From Paenibacillus agricola (lineage in GTDB: Bacteria > Bacillota > Bacilli > Paenibacillales > NBRC-103111): DNA of 64,000 nucleotides. Below the pieces are notes generated by a model, which searched no databases, was not told the origin of the DNA, and was given only the letters and a program-made list of their open reading frames with translations. This document shows, piece after piece, positions 1 to 8,359 of the stretch (positions within the stretch are counted from its first letter, which is position 1; each line of letters begins with the position of its first letter). The position numbers and the translations under genes are program-made. The stretch is taken from contig NZ_JAAOIW010000005.1 of assembly GCF_011440305.1 (NCBI RefSeq), positions 310,001-374,000 of the forward strand, given 5' to 3'.

Positions 1-613
1 TTACCGATTGATTAAACGTCTCCTTGAATAGCTGCGAGGCTCGCGATATGCTAAGGCCAACAGACATCGAAACATCTCCAAGGGTGATTGATTCGGTTGC
101 ATGCTTCTCTATGAATGTTTTGATTTGGTAAGATATGGAGCGCTCATAAATGTTAAAGCTCTCGCCGCCAGCGATCAGCCGCTTCAAGTGCAGCAGCATG
201 CTTTGGGCTAAATATCCAAGGATATCTGGATTGAAATCCTTCACTCTTCGCTTCTCATAAACCAGATGCTTCCAAATAGAGATGAGCATTTCATCAATAC
301 CTACATTCAGCTTGATGTCTTGTTGGTAATCCTCCCACCACAGCTGAATCCAGGCTTCAGCCGGGTCTACACTAAGGAAATAATCGCCGCTAGGCGGTGG
401 CTCGTTTTTACCAAGGCGGATAATAAGCTCATAGGTATCACCTGGCTTGCAGAGTAAAACATCTCCAGGACGGATCAAATACAAAATGCCATTCACAATG
501 GCTTGGCAGAAGCCCTCTGTCTGTAGCCGTACCAGATAATATTTCAGCCCATGGGCTTGATTGGAATGAAACGGACGAGTATGTGTAGAATGTCCAACAG
601 TTACGATTCTCAT
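1..613 (-). CDS. AraC family transcriptional regulator (C-terminus cut by window edge)
   Basis: The minus strand is open from an ATG at 613 to the first base, giving about 204 residues without a stop. A good Shine-Dalgarno (AGGTG) lies seven bases before this ATG. The N-terminal half reads like an AraC-type ligand-binding cupin (a segment around LIRPGDVLLCKPGD). The last residues, including ITLGDVSMSVGLSISRASQL, resemble the first helix-turn-helix of the AraC DNA-binding domain; the second lies outside the window. It diverges from the oxidoreductase at 934, so it may regulate that gene. The family assignment rests on the helix-turn-helix and is fairly sure; the ligand is unknown. Confidence 0.8.
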   Translation of the reverse strand, partial: MRIVTVGHSTHTRPFHSNQAHGLKYYLVRLQTEGFCQAIVNGILYLIRPGDVLLCKPGDTYELIIRLGKNEPPPSGDYFLSVDPAEAWIQLWWEDYQQDIKLNVGIDEMLISIWKHLVYEKRRVKDFNPDILGYLAQSMLLHLKRLIAGGESFNIYERSISYQIKTFIEKHATESITLGDVSMSVGLSISRASQLFKETFNQSV

Positions 614-933
614 GGCTGGTCACCTGAACCTGTCTTTAATATGTCTATAGGCGTAAGATACATCAATCTAGTGAAACCGATACCATTCATTTTATTTGAT
701 CATAATCTACATGTAAAGCCATGCTATTGGACGATTAATGATAATAAGATAAGTGAATAAAATCGTAAGATAAGTAAAGGACATCGAGACTGAATAAATG
801 TATACTAAATTTCGTCAAATCATTGATTGACTTACTATAAGCAACTCTATCTGCAAACAATTCACATGTAATCAGCCATTGGCAACACGTTAAAGACATA
901 CATACTTATCACAATTAGGAGGAATAGAGCATT
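614..933. promoter_or_regulatory. Divergent intergenic region
   Basis: This AT-rich 320-base stretch separates the outward-facing AraC and oxidoreductase genes and must carry both promoters. A TTGACT at about 828 is a possible -35 for the rightward gene, but no good -10 sits at the right distance. No coding remnant was recognised. Confidence 0.4.
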
Positions 934-1998
934 ATGGCAAACAAATTAAGATTAGGTATTGTAGGGGTTGGAAATATTTTCAAAGCTTCTCATGTGTTGC
1001 CTTTGCAAGCACATCCCGAGGTAGAAATCGTTGCGGTTTGCGATATCAATTTGGAACGGGCAGAGCAAATTGCTGCGGAGTACGGCATTGAATCCGCTTA
1101 TGCGGACTACCGTGAGCTGCTGAAGCGGGACGATATCGATGTGATCGACATTTGCACGTCGAACTACTTCCATTCGGAGGTGGCCATCGCAGCCTTGAAG
1201 GCAGGCAAGCATGTATTCTGCGAAAAGCCGGATGCGATCAATCCCGAGGAAGCGCAAAAGATGGCTGATGCCGCACAAGCCAGCGGCAAGGTGCTGATGA
1301 CGATGAGAAATAACCGTTTCACACCAGCGTCCAGCTATTTGAAGCGCTATATTGATGAGGGTCATATGGGCGAGGTTTATACGGGCCGTTGCGGCTGGGT
1401 TCGCCGTAGAGGCATTCCGGGCAAGGGCGGCTGGTTCACAACAAAGGAGCTCTCCGGCGGCGGCTCGTTGATCGACTTAGGCGTGCATTTTATCGATTTG
1501 GCAGTTTGGCTAATGGGCAATCCTAAGCCTGTTGCCGTAAGCGGCGCTACCTACACCAAATTTGCTAACAATGAAATTTCCAACTCTGTTCATAGCCGCT
1601 TTGGCGAGAAAAAAGAAGGCGGCACCTTTGACGTTGAGGATCTGGCGATCGGCTTTATTCGTTTTGAAAATGGGGCTTCGCTGCAAATTGAGTTCAGTTG
1701 GGCTTCCAATATTCAGGAGGATGCGAACTTCGTCGAGCTTCGCGGCACCAAAGCAGGCTGCAATTTACGAAAAGGCGAGCTGCAAATCTTTTCCGAAACT
1801 GCCGGACAGCTTACGAATATTACCCCGATCCTAAAAAAAGACGCACCTCCCGGACACACCGAGCATCTTAAGCATTTTATCGAGGTTGTCCAAAAGCGGG
1901 CTGAACCGATCAATCTGCCGGAGCATGGCGTGGATATGATCAAAATTTTATCCACCATTTATAAATCTGCGGAAACCGGCAGAGAGGTTGTTCTATAG
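934..1998 (+). CDS. Gfo/Idh/MocA family NAD(P)-dependent oxidoreductase
   Basis: This 354-residue protein has the usual family length. Its N-terminal Rossmann fold shows G-x-x-G-x-G at residues 8-13, and the family's EKP motif is at 97-99 (HVFCEKPD). The C-terminal half has the substrate-domain segment GGGSLIDLGVHFIDL, whose His is normally catalytic. Such enzymes oxidise or reduce sugars, inositols or their derivatives in the cytosol, and the substrate cannot be read from sequence. The ATG follows an AGGAGGA eight bases upstream. It is monocistronic, divergent from an AraC regulator and closed by a hairpin terminator. A paralogue lies at 24254-25321. Confidence 0.9.
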   Translation: MANKLRLGIVGVGNIFKASHVLPLQAHPEVEIVAVCDINLERAEQIAAEYGIESAYADYRELLKRDDIDVIDICTSNYFHSEVAIAALKAGKHVFCEKPDAINPEEAQKMADAAQASGKVLMTMRNNRFTPASSYLKRYIDEGHMGEVYTGRCGWVRRRGIPGKGGWFTTKELSGGGSLIDLGVHFIDLAVWLMGNPKPVAVSGATYTKFANNEISNSVHSRFGEKKEGGTFDVEDLAIGFIRFENGASLQIEFSWASNIQEDANFVELRGTKAGCNLRKGELQIFSETAGQLTNITPILKKDAPPGHTEHLKHFIEVVQKRAEPINLPEHGVDMIKILSTIYKSAETGREVVL

Positions 1999-2048
1999 AA
2001 TTACAATTGTATGCACTGGCATTTGAAATTGTATCGTATTAGAACTAC

Positions 2049-2100
2049 AAGAGGCTGTACTTTAGTCAGTTTATGACTTCTGGGACAGCCTCTTTCTTTT
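2049..2100 (+). terminator. Rho-independent terminator after the oxidoreductase
   Basis: AAGAGGCTGT at 2049-2058 pairs perfectly with ACAGCCTCTT at 2085-2094 and is followed by a T-rich run. The loop is large (26 bases). Confidence 0.75.
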
Positions 2101-2159
2101 GTACAATTGGGAAGCAAGTACATGGAAAGTTTTCAAATTTTTCTAGTCAGCATGCCGAT

Positions 2160-2918
2160 TTATTCCAAATAAATCATTTTCCGAGTCATGCCACCATCAA
2201 TAGTTAGATTGATTCCAGTTACAAAATCATTGTCTGGAGCCGTCAAATACAGGCAGGCACGAGCAATATCCTCCGGTTTCCCGACTCGTCCGGCAGGATG
2301 CTGCTGGTGATCTGCGAGCCCTAGGGCATTATAATCGCCTGTTTCTATCCATCCGGGGCTGATCGCATTCACCTGGATGCCATCCTTACCCAATGAAATG
2401 GCAAGCGCATGCGTTAAAGCAATAATCCCGCCCTTCGATGCAGCATAAGCTTCTGTATTCGGCTCCGACATCTCCGCACGAGTAGAAGCCATATTAATAA
2501 TCGAACCTTTGCCTGTCTTCCTCATCACTTTGGCAGCCTCCCTGGAGCATAGAAAGGTTGCCCGCAAGTTCGTATCGATTACATAATCCCAATCGTCGAT
2601 ATCCAGCTCATAGGGCGATTTGGAGCGTCCAAGCCCTGCATTGTTGATAAGAATATCAATATGTCCAAATTGATCTGCAACCGCTTGGATAGCAGGGGCA
2701 ATGGCGTGGCTATCGCTGAGGTCAAGCACTCTCCCGTAGGCCTCTTCGTAGCCTGCTTCCTCGATCAACCGTTGTGTCTCCCGCAGCTTCTGCTCATCCT
2801 TGTCAAAAAGAGCGACCTTTGCGGCTTCAGACGCATAGCTCATCGCAAGTGTCCGCCCGATCCCTCCCCCAGCACCAGTAATAATAACAACTTTGTTCAT
2901 ATATGCGCTCATCATCAT
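2160..2918 (-). CDS. Short-chain dehydrogenase/reductase (SDR)
   Basis: A 252-residue classical SDR. The cofactor motif TGAGGGIG sits near the N-terminus, the NNAG motif is in the middle, and the catalytic Ser-Tyr-Lys triad is visible as INMAS...YAASK. The C-terminal GINLTIDGGM matches the family end. The reaction is an NAD(P)-dependent oxidation or reduction of an alcohol or sugar; the substrate is unknown. Three tandem ATGs follow a GAGGG, and the third (2912) has the best spacing. A fourth ATG (2900) would start at MNKVV, right before the first beta-strand. It stands alone between convergent greA-side genes and the oxidoreductase. Confidence 0.88.
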   Translation of the reverse strand: MMMSAYMNKVVIITGAGGGIGRTLAMSYASEAAKVALFDKDEQKLRETQRLIEEAGYEEAYGRVLDLSDSHAIAPAIQAVADQFGHIDILINNAGLGRSKSPYELDIDDWDYVIDTNLRATFLCSREAAKVMRKTGKGSIINMASTRAEMSEPNTEAYAASKGGIIALTHALAISLGKDGIQVNAISPGWIETGDYNALGLADHQQHPAGRVGKPEDIARACLYLTAPDNDFVTGINLTIDGGMTRKMIYLE

Positions 2919-2959
2919 GATCCCTCTTTTCGGTTACAGGTATAGTAAAGATTAACTGT

Positions 2960-3205
2960 CTAGGTATTTCGGCCAATGTAAGCCAAGCACCTTGTTGGTT
3001 TGCATATATTTGGCAACATCCGCCCTAGGATTCCTTTCCCTTCGGAAATTAAATTACTATTCTCCTCAATGGTCCGCTCCTTTAATGTTTGCTTTGTATT
3101 TGTATAGGTATCCGTAATGATAATGGAGGAAACAATTGAAATAATAGTGGAAATCAGGAGGATGGCAACCCATTTATGAGGGATACTTTTTTCAAAAAAA
3201 TCCAT
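2960..3205 (-). CDS. Small membrane protein, probably a truncated gene
   Basis: About 81 residues from an ATG at 3205, with one transmembrane helix (roughly residues 12-32) followed by a charged segment. This layout is that of the N-terminus of a membrane sensor or chemotaxis receptor, but no family was recognised. The last 25 residues may be out of frame: another minus-strand frame of the same bases continues with natural-looking KYMQTNKVLGLHWPKYL and then a stop. That suggests a broken gene. A weak GGGGCG precedes the chosen start. Confidence 0.4.
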   Translation of the reverse strand: MDFFEKSIPHKWVAILLISTIISIVSSIIITDTYTNTKQTLKERTIEENSNLISEGKGILGRMLPNICKPTRCLAYIGRNT

Positions 3206-3365
3206 GTTGTCGCCCCGTTTACTCAAATAGATCGAATGCCCGATTTAGCACATGAAGGCTGTATTTAAAAAAATAATTATTTTTAGAGGAGAAAATAGTG
3301 AAAATAGTGTAAAATGCAAGAGCGAACCGTAAATTTGCAATCATATAACCTAAGGAGATGCACAT

Positions 3366-3842
3366 ATGGCTAAAAACGAAATTATTTTAACCGCAGAAGG
3401 GCTACTTAAGCTGGAGCAAGAGCTGGAGGAGCTTAAAACCGTCACACGCAAAGAAGTAGCCGCGCGTATTAAAACCGCAATCAGCTACGGGGATTTAAAA
3501 GAAAATAGTGAATACCATGCCGCCAAAAATGATCAGGCCTTTATGGAAGGAAGAATCCTGACCATTGAAAGAATGCTAAAAGTAGCTACCGTTATCGAAA
3601 CGGCAGATACCAAAACCGTCCATGTTGGCTCGATAGTTATCCTTAATGATGTGGAGTTTGCCGAAAAAGTACAATATCGGGTTGTAGGTCCCTCCGAAGC
3701 CGACATTCCTGAGAACAAAATCTCGTATATGAGCCCCCTTGGAAGCTCGCTGATGGGCAAATCGGTTGGTGATATTATTAAGGTCGATGCACCCATGGGC
3801 ATTATCCAATATGAGCTGCTTGAAATCAAATCAACGGAATAA
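3366..3842 (+). CDS. greA: Transcription elongation factor GreA
   Basis: The 158-residue length and architecture match GreA. An N-terminal antiparallel coiled coil covers residues 1-75 and includes the DLKENSEYHAAK segment with the acidic tip residues. An FKBP-like C-terminal domain follows. GreA binds in the RNA polymerase secondary channel and stimulates cleavage of backtracked RNA. AAGGAG lies eight bases before the ATG. Upstream bases are very AT-rich with a possible -10 TAAAAT near 3311. It stands alone rather than in the usual mltG-udk-greA setting of Firmicutes, so a second copy may exist elsewhere in the genome. Confidence 0.93.
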   Translation: MAKNEIILTAEGLLKLEQELEELKTVTRKEVAARIKTAISYGDLKENSEYHAAKNDQAFMEGRILTIERMLKVATVIETADTKTVHVGSIVILNDVEFAEKVQYRVVGPSEADIPENKISYMSPLGSSLMGKSVGDIIKVDAPMGIIQYELLEIKSTE

Positions 3843-3884
3843 CCGGATTCCATGGTAGTGCGTTACTTCGATTTGTTAGGCTAG

Positions 3885-4928
3885 TCAGGCTTCTGCTTTA
3901 TTGCCTAAGCTAACTTTATAATGGGCTTGCTCGATCCAGCTGCGATCCGAAAATTCGCGTCCACGAACCACGACTTCATTGGGATATATCTGCACATACA
4001 TGCCTTGGGCTACATCATTATTCCCTGCGCTTCGTGTTTTACCCACTGAGGCGTTGTTGAACCAGTGAAACGAGTTCTCTTGATTATAATGACTCTCTGT
4101 TGCAAAGTTACGATGCGTATGCCCCGACAGTACAAACACATTACGGTACGGTTTAAGAATGGCACGGAATTCTCTCGCTCTAATCATTTGATGTGGTCTT
4201 CCGTCCATATCTGGAGCAGGCAGCGGCTGATGAATGAACACGAAAGCAGGTTTTCCTTCCTCATGCTGCTTCATGATGTTCTCCAGCCAAGCTAGCTGTG
4301 CATCGGAATACCAAGCGCCTTCCCCCACCTCTGGCTTATCACCGACATAAACCTCCTGGGACATGATGATCATATGGGAATCACCTGCCCAGAAGTCCAT
4401 ATATGGATGGTCCTTATAGCCAAAAAACTTCATAAACCGCTCTTTGGCCATGGTATCGGTCTTGCCATTAGGCATCGTTTCCCTGGCAAAATCCCCATTT
4501 TTATCGATCCATATATCATAATAATCATGATTGCCCATATTTGCATAAAGCGGAGGCAGCTTATAACCGCTTAATACTTGACGCAGCAGCTTATAGTCGG
4601 TTTCCCGTCCCATATCCGTAAGATCCCCACCTAAGACAATAAATTCTACAGGTGATTCAAAATTGCTGACATCCTTCAGCGCGGCATGCAGTTTATCCGT
4701 CATAATGGCGATCCCATCCGAAATATGAAGATCGCTCAACAGGAAAAAGGATAATAAAGGTTTATTCGATAACTCGTCTTCTGTCAGTGACTCCAATGCT
4801 GCTATAGGCGTGGGCACACCCTGCATCGGATGGCTGGGTTCAAGCCATTGCTTCCAAACCAAACCTCCACCTGCGAGCACAGCTAGCGATGCCAGCATTC
4901 TTTTAATAAATTGTCTTCTTGAAATCAT
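3885..4928 (-). CDS. Tat-exported calcineurin-like metallophosphoesterase
   Basis: From the ATG at 4928 (AGGTGG seven bases upstream) the protein has 347 residues. It opens with MISRRQFIKR, a twin-arginine motif, then a hydrophobic stretch, so export by Tat is likely. All calcineurin-type metal motifs are present in order: LSDLHIS (DxH), GGDLTD, GNHD, HQP and SGHTH. It therefore hydrolyses a phosphoester outside the membrane with a di-metal centre; the substrate is unknown. The reading frame stays open another 22 codons upstream, but that extension lacks a ribosome binding site and would bury the Tat signal. Confidence 0.9.
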   Translation of the reverse strand: MISRRQFIKRMLASLAVLAGGGLVWKQWLEPSHPMQGVPTPIAALESLTEDELSNKPLLSFFLLSDLHISDGIAIMTDKLHAALKDVSNFESPVEFIVLGGDLTDMGRETDYKLLRQVLSGYKLPPLYANMGNHDYYDIWIDKNGDFARETMPNGKTDTMAKERFMKFFGYKDHPYMDFWAGDSHMIIMSQEVYVGDKPEVGEGAWYSDAQLAWLENIMKQHEEGKPAFVFIHQPLPAPDMDGRPHQMIRAREFRAILKPYRNVFVLSGHTHRNFATESHYNQENSFHWFNNASVGKTRSAGNNDVAQGMYVQIYPNEVVVRGREFSDRSWIEQAHYKVSLGNKAEA

Positions 4929-5082
4929 AAGATCACCACCTGCTTCATTAAACCGAATGATAGCCAAAGTATAGCATATATTCGACGCCTGCAAAATGGT
5001 CCTCGGTTCCCAGCAATTATAGAGCAGCCAAGCCTAGTACATCCGCCGCGCTTAGTGCGTAATTGTATATCCATATCCGTAA

Positions 5083-5169
5083 ATCATCGAGCTGATGGCA
5101 AGCGGTGTTATTGTTATTGTGCCGATCATCCTGATCTTCGCTTTGATTCAAGGGTTTCGCCATAATTAA
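5083..5169 (+). pseudogene. C-terminal remnant of a sugar ABC transporter permease
   Basis: A 28-codon open stretch ends in TAA and has an in-frame stop just before it. It encodes the segment ELMASGVIVIVPIILIFALI followed by a short tail. This closely resembles the last cytoplasmic loop and final transmembrane helix of MalG-type permeases. No start or upstream permease sequence is left. It lies near another transporter remnant (solute-binding protein tail, 7599-8105). The identification rests on a short hydrophobic segment and is moderate. Confidence 0.5.
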
Positions 5170-5217
5170 CTCCTCTTACATTTTCTATGGACATCCGGCC
5201 CAAACGCGATTTTAACG

Positions 5218-6184
5218 TTATCCCAGATTATCTCCACGCTTGTTCTGTTCTCCTAAAATCATCTCAAGCAGCCGGAAAAATGTATCCATAAATCGCTTGG
5301 CATCCACTTGTACGCATACAAGCGTATTGGGTCCTGATGGAGAGGTCCTATTCAAATCCTCTACAGTTCTGCCGTCTGCATCCTTATCCAAATCCACTTT
5401 TACATACATAGGCAGCGTCAGAACCAGCGTTGGATCCAAGGCTACAGCAACCGCCAGCGGATCATGAAGCGCACAGCCGTCCAGATAAGGATGATATACC
5501 TGGTACACATTCAAATAAAATTCGGTGAAGTTGGCGAACAAAGTACTAAGCTCGGTTCCCTTGCCCCGCCATCTAAGCATATCGTCGCGGGTCAATAAGG
5601 TCTTACGGGTTACATCCAGCCCAACCAAGATAATGGGCAGCTCCGATTCCAATACTAGACTTGCCGCCTTCCGCATCGACAATGATATTAGCCTCGGCAA
5701 ATTTCGTTACATTACCGGGAGACATCACCGCCCCGCCCATAATGACGACTCGGCCTACCAAGGCGATGATCGAAGGGTCCTTCAGCATGGCTAGAGCTAG
5801 ATTCGTGACAGGACCTGTGGTGACGATGGTCAGCTTCTTGCCAAATCGGTGTACCTGTTCGATGATAAAATCGACAGCATGCATTTCACTTAGCGCAGGC
5901 TCGGTCACTTCGCCTAACGTTTCCCCCAGCCCATCCTTGCCATGGAAGATCCCGCTAAATTCCACCGGCCTGGAGAGTGGCTGGACGGCTCCACGATAGG
6001 CTGGAGTATCCACTCCCATCATTCTTAGCAGCTCGCAGGTATTGCGAAACGCATTATCGAGTGGGGTATTGCCATAAGTAACAGTGATGCCCAATAGCTC
6101 AATTTCTGGTGATGCCACCGCATAGGCAATGGCCAAGGCGTCATCGATTCCTGTGTCTACATCCAGTATCATTTTCATTGTCAT
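5218..6184 (-). pseudogene. Inosine-uridine-type nucleoside hydrolase, frameshifted
   Basis: Two frames together give a complete IU nucleoside hydrolase of about 320 residues. The first frame carries the Ca-binding motif DVDTGIDDA near the N-terminus and runs to GNVTKFAEANIIVDAE. The second frame resumes with AASLVLESELPIILVGLDVT and runs to 5218. One extra C in the run at 5667-5668 (G on the coding strand) accounts for the break. The enzyme would hydrolyse the N-glycosidic bond of nucleosides. The start at 6184 has GGGG eleven bases upstream and lies 19 bases after the sulfatase stop, so they form one operon. A sequencing error could produce the same picture. Confidence 0.85.
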
Positions 6185-6203
6185 ATTGATTTCATCCCCT
6201 TCT

Positions 6204-7598
6204 TTAATCTGCACCTTCTGCCATTCGCTCGGCGATTCGTTTTTTTAATTTTTCCACTATAGGCTCATAGTTGGGGTCACCCGCTAAATTGATCTGTTCG
6301 CAAGGATCATTGTGTACATTAAATAGCAGATAAGCTTCTGCTTCACGATTCAGCACAATTTTCCACCATTCCGTTAGCAGCATCGTTTCCTGATTGATTT
6401 CCGATAAAGCATCCGTTCTATGCACAAGCGCAGGATTGTCCATAACCGCACATAAGGAACGGGCATTCTGTGAGTATAGCAGGCTCCCCCCGCTGAGCTC
6501 AACTAAGGTTGCACCTACATCCATCAGCTCCACCACTGTCTCTAATAGGGAGCCAGCCTGGGATGATGTTCTCGTTGCAGGAGTTCGCACAATAAGCGGA
6601 ACCTGGGCCGAGCTTTTTAAAAAATTCGATTTATACAGCAGTCCAAAATCTCCATTCATCTCGCCATGGTCAGAGGTAAACACGATCACAGTGTTATCCA
6701 GCTCCCCACGTTTCTCAAGTACCCCCAACACTTCGCCGATCTGGTCGTCGATCAAAGAAATATTACCGGCATAATTCGCACGCAAGAGAGCGATCTCTTG
6801 CTCATCCATCAGCGGCGCATACTCCGGCTTGGCCATCATCTCATCGAGCATACCCTGCGGGCGCTGCATACTCCCAGTCAGCTTGGCAATCGCTTTGGGC
6901 ATTTGCTTGGGGTTATATGAGCTTGCATAAGGTTCGGGAGTGTCCCAAGGCTCATGCGGCCCACCGAAGCTAAGCATACAGCACCAGGGGCGCTCATCCT
7001 CGTATGCGGTCAAATATTGCTTTGCTTTTTGCGCTACATAGATATCGGCATATAACGCAAGCGGAAGCGGAGAAGGCCTTGCCACATAGGGCTTATTGGC
7101 ATAGCGCTCTTCATAATCTTCGATGTAGGACTGCCACAGGCCCTGCCGCTCCCATTCATCTGTCATATCGCTTCTAGCTTCCATGCTGGCACGCGGACCT
7201 GCTATTTCATGGACATCTTCAAAGCCATAGGCCCGCATTAAATATTCCCTGTCACGCAGATCACCCTGATAACGATGGTGATGGCTTTTGCCGAACAGGC
7301 TGGTTCGGTAGCCCGCCGCCTGGACATCCTGCATCCATGTGCGGCTATTTTCCGGTAGATCGTAGCCGCGAATATTCGTCCAAACACCCGTTTGATGCGG
7401 GTACAAGCCTGTAGCGAGTGCGGTGCGTGCTGGAAGGCATAAAGGAGAATTCGTCACACATTGTGTAAAGGTGATCCCTTCTCCAGCAAGACGGTTGAGA
7501 TGAGGCGTCCTCGTCCAATTGCCTATACATTCGATACCATCCCAGCGGAACTGGTCGGCCATAATAAAGAGCAGATTTGGTTTTATTGTAGACTCCAT
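6204..7598 (-). CDS. Sulfatase (formylglycine-dependent arylsulfatase family)
   Basis: A 464-residue type I sulfatase. The N-terminal metal-binding motif is IMADQFRWDG. The signature C-x-P-x-R is present as CLPAR with Cys-54, the residue matured to formylglycine, followed by TGLYPHQTGVW. A further metal-site motif, VFTSDHGEM, lies in the C-terminal half. No signal peptide is seen, so it should act in the cytosol on an imported sulfated substrate, perhaps a sugar. The ATG touches the stop of the solute-binding-protein remnant. No maturase is visible nearby, so activation depends on an enzyme encoded elsewhere. Confidence 0.92.
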   Translation of the reverse strand: MESTIKPNLLFIMADQFRWDGIECIGNWTRTPHLNRLAGEGITFTQCVTNSPLCLPARTALATGLYPHQTGVWTNIRGYDLPENSRTWMQDVQAAGYRTSLFGKSHHHRYQGDLRDREYLMRAYGFEDVHEIAGPRASMEARSDMTDEWERQGLWQSYIEDYEERYANKPYVARPSPLPLALYADIYVAQKAKQYLTAYEDERPWCCMLSFGGPHEPWDTPEPYASSYNPKQMPKAIAKLTGSMQRPQGMLDEMMAKPEYAPLMDEQEIALLRANYAGNISLIDDQIGEVLGVLEKRGELDNTVIVFTSDHGEMNGDFGLLYKSNFLKSSAQVPLIVRTPATRTSSQAGSLLETVVELMDVGATLVELSGGSLLYSQNARSLCAVMDNPALVHRTDALSEINQETMLLTEWWKIVLNREAEAYLLFNVHNDPCEQINLAGDPNYEPIVEKLKKRIAERMAEGAD

Positions 7599-8105
7599 CT
7601 ATTTTAACAACCCCAAATCCTTCAATTCCTGTGTACGTATTTCCTGCACCTTAGTAAACTGATAACGCTCGTTCAGCGTCTTGACGTATTCATCCCATTT
7701 GCTGAAATCCTCTTTGCCATAAATGAATTTCAAGGAGGCTTCCTTCACATACTTATCTCCGTCATAGCTGAATGGAAGTGTACTATAAAAGTAGCTCACG
7801 ATTTGATTGCCTTTACTTCTTTCTGCATTCATCTTTTCGAAGGATTCATATTCACTTTTCGTCGCTTGCAGCTTGATCACATCATGATTATTCGGTACGC
7901 CCCCCATTGTATATGGAGTCATATAATCATTTTGGTCTTTCGCTAATTGCGGAAGCAGCCCGGTGATCTTGCCATTTTCCGATTTATGATGAATGCCCTC
8001 AGCTCCAAAATCAAGGAATTGGCCTCCCAAGCCACCCGAGTAACCATCCTTATACATATAATTAAGCAGCTTTACGATTCGTTCTGCTTTCCCTGGCTCA
8101 CTCAA
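7599..8105 (-). pseudogene. C-terminal remnant of an extracellular sugar-binding lipoprotein
   Basis: About 168 codons encode the C-terminal third of a Paenibacillus-type extracellular solute-binding protein; GKAERIVKLLNYMYKDGY and the ending QELKDLGLLK are typical. The signal peptide and N-terminal lobe are missing. Homology stops abruptly near 8105, where an oppositely oriented amidohydrolase tail begins. Its stop codon abuts the sulfatase start, so the lost transporter probably once imported the sulfatase substrate. Confidence 0.75.
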
Positions 8106-8109
8106 CGCA

Positions 8110-8300
8110 TTGCCGGCATTGTGTATGCCATGACCTCCAGCAATGTGGAATCATCCATGTGTGATGGCAAATGGCTAATGCGGGATCGCAAAGTATTAGC
8201 GCTGGACGAGCATGCCCTGTTGCTTGAAGTACAAACCCGCGCGCAGGCGCTGCTTGGACGGACCGGCATTATCCTTCCGCAGCGGTTCCCGATGCATTAA
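8110..8300 (+). pseudogene. C-terminal remnant of an amidohydrolase
   Basis: About 60 codons ending at 8300 read VYAMTSSNVESSMCDGKWLM and then MRDRKVLALDEHALL. This matches the C-terminus of metal-dependent amidohydrolases of the methylthioadenosine/S-adenosylhomocysteine deaminase type. The catalytic barrel is absent. The frame stays open to the left only as antisense of the binding-protein remnant, so the apparent 117-codon reading frame is a chimera and not a gene. Confidence 0.65.
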
Positions 8301-8359
8301 GTGCGTCGTTTCGCAAACCTCTTGCAGAGAGATTGCAGTCCTAGATGGATTGGAGCCAC

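Noticed and set aside
7947-8300. A 117-codon plus-strand reading frame as one gene
   Set aside because: Its first half is antisense of the binding-protein remnant; only the last 60 codons are a real (amidohydrolase) sequence. It is a chimera over the junction.
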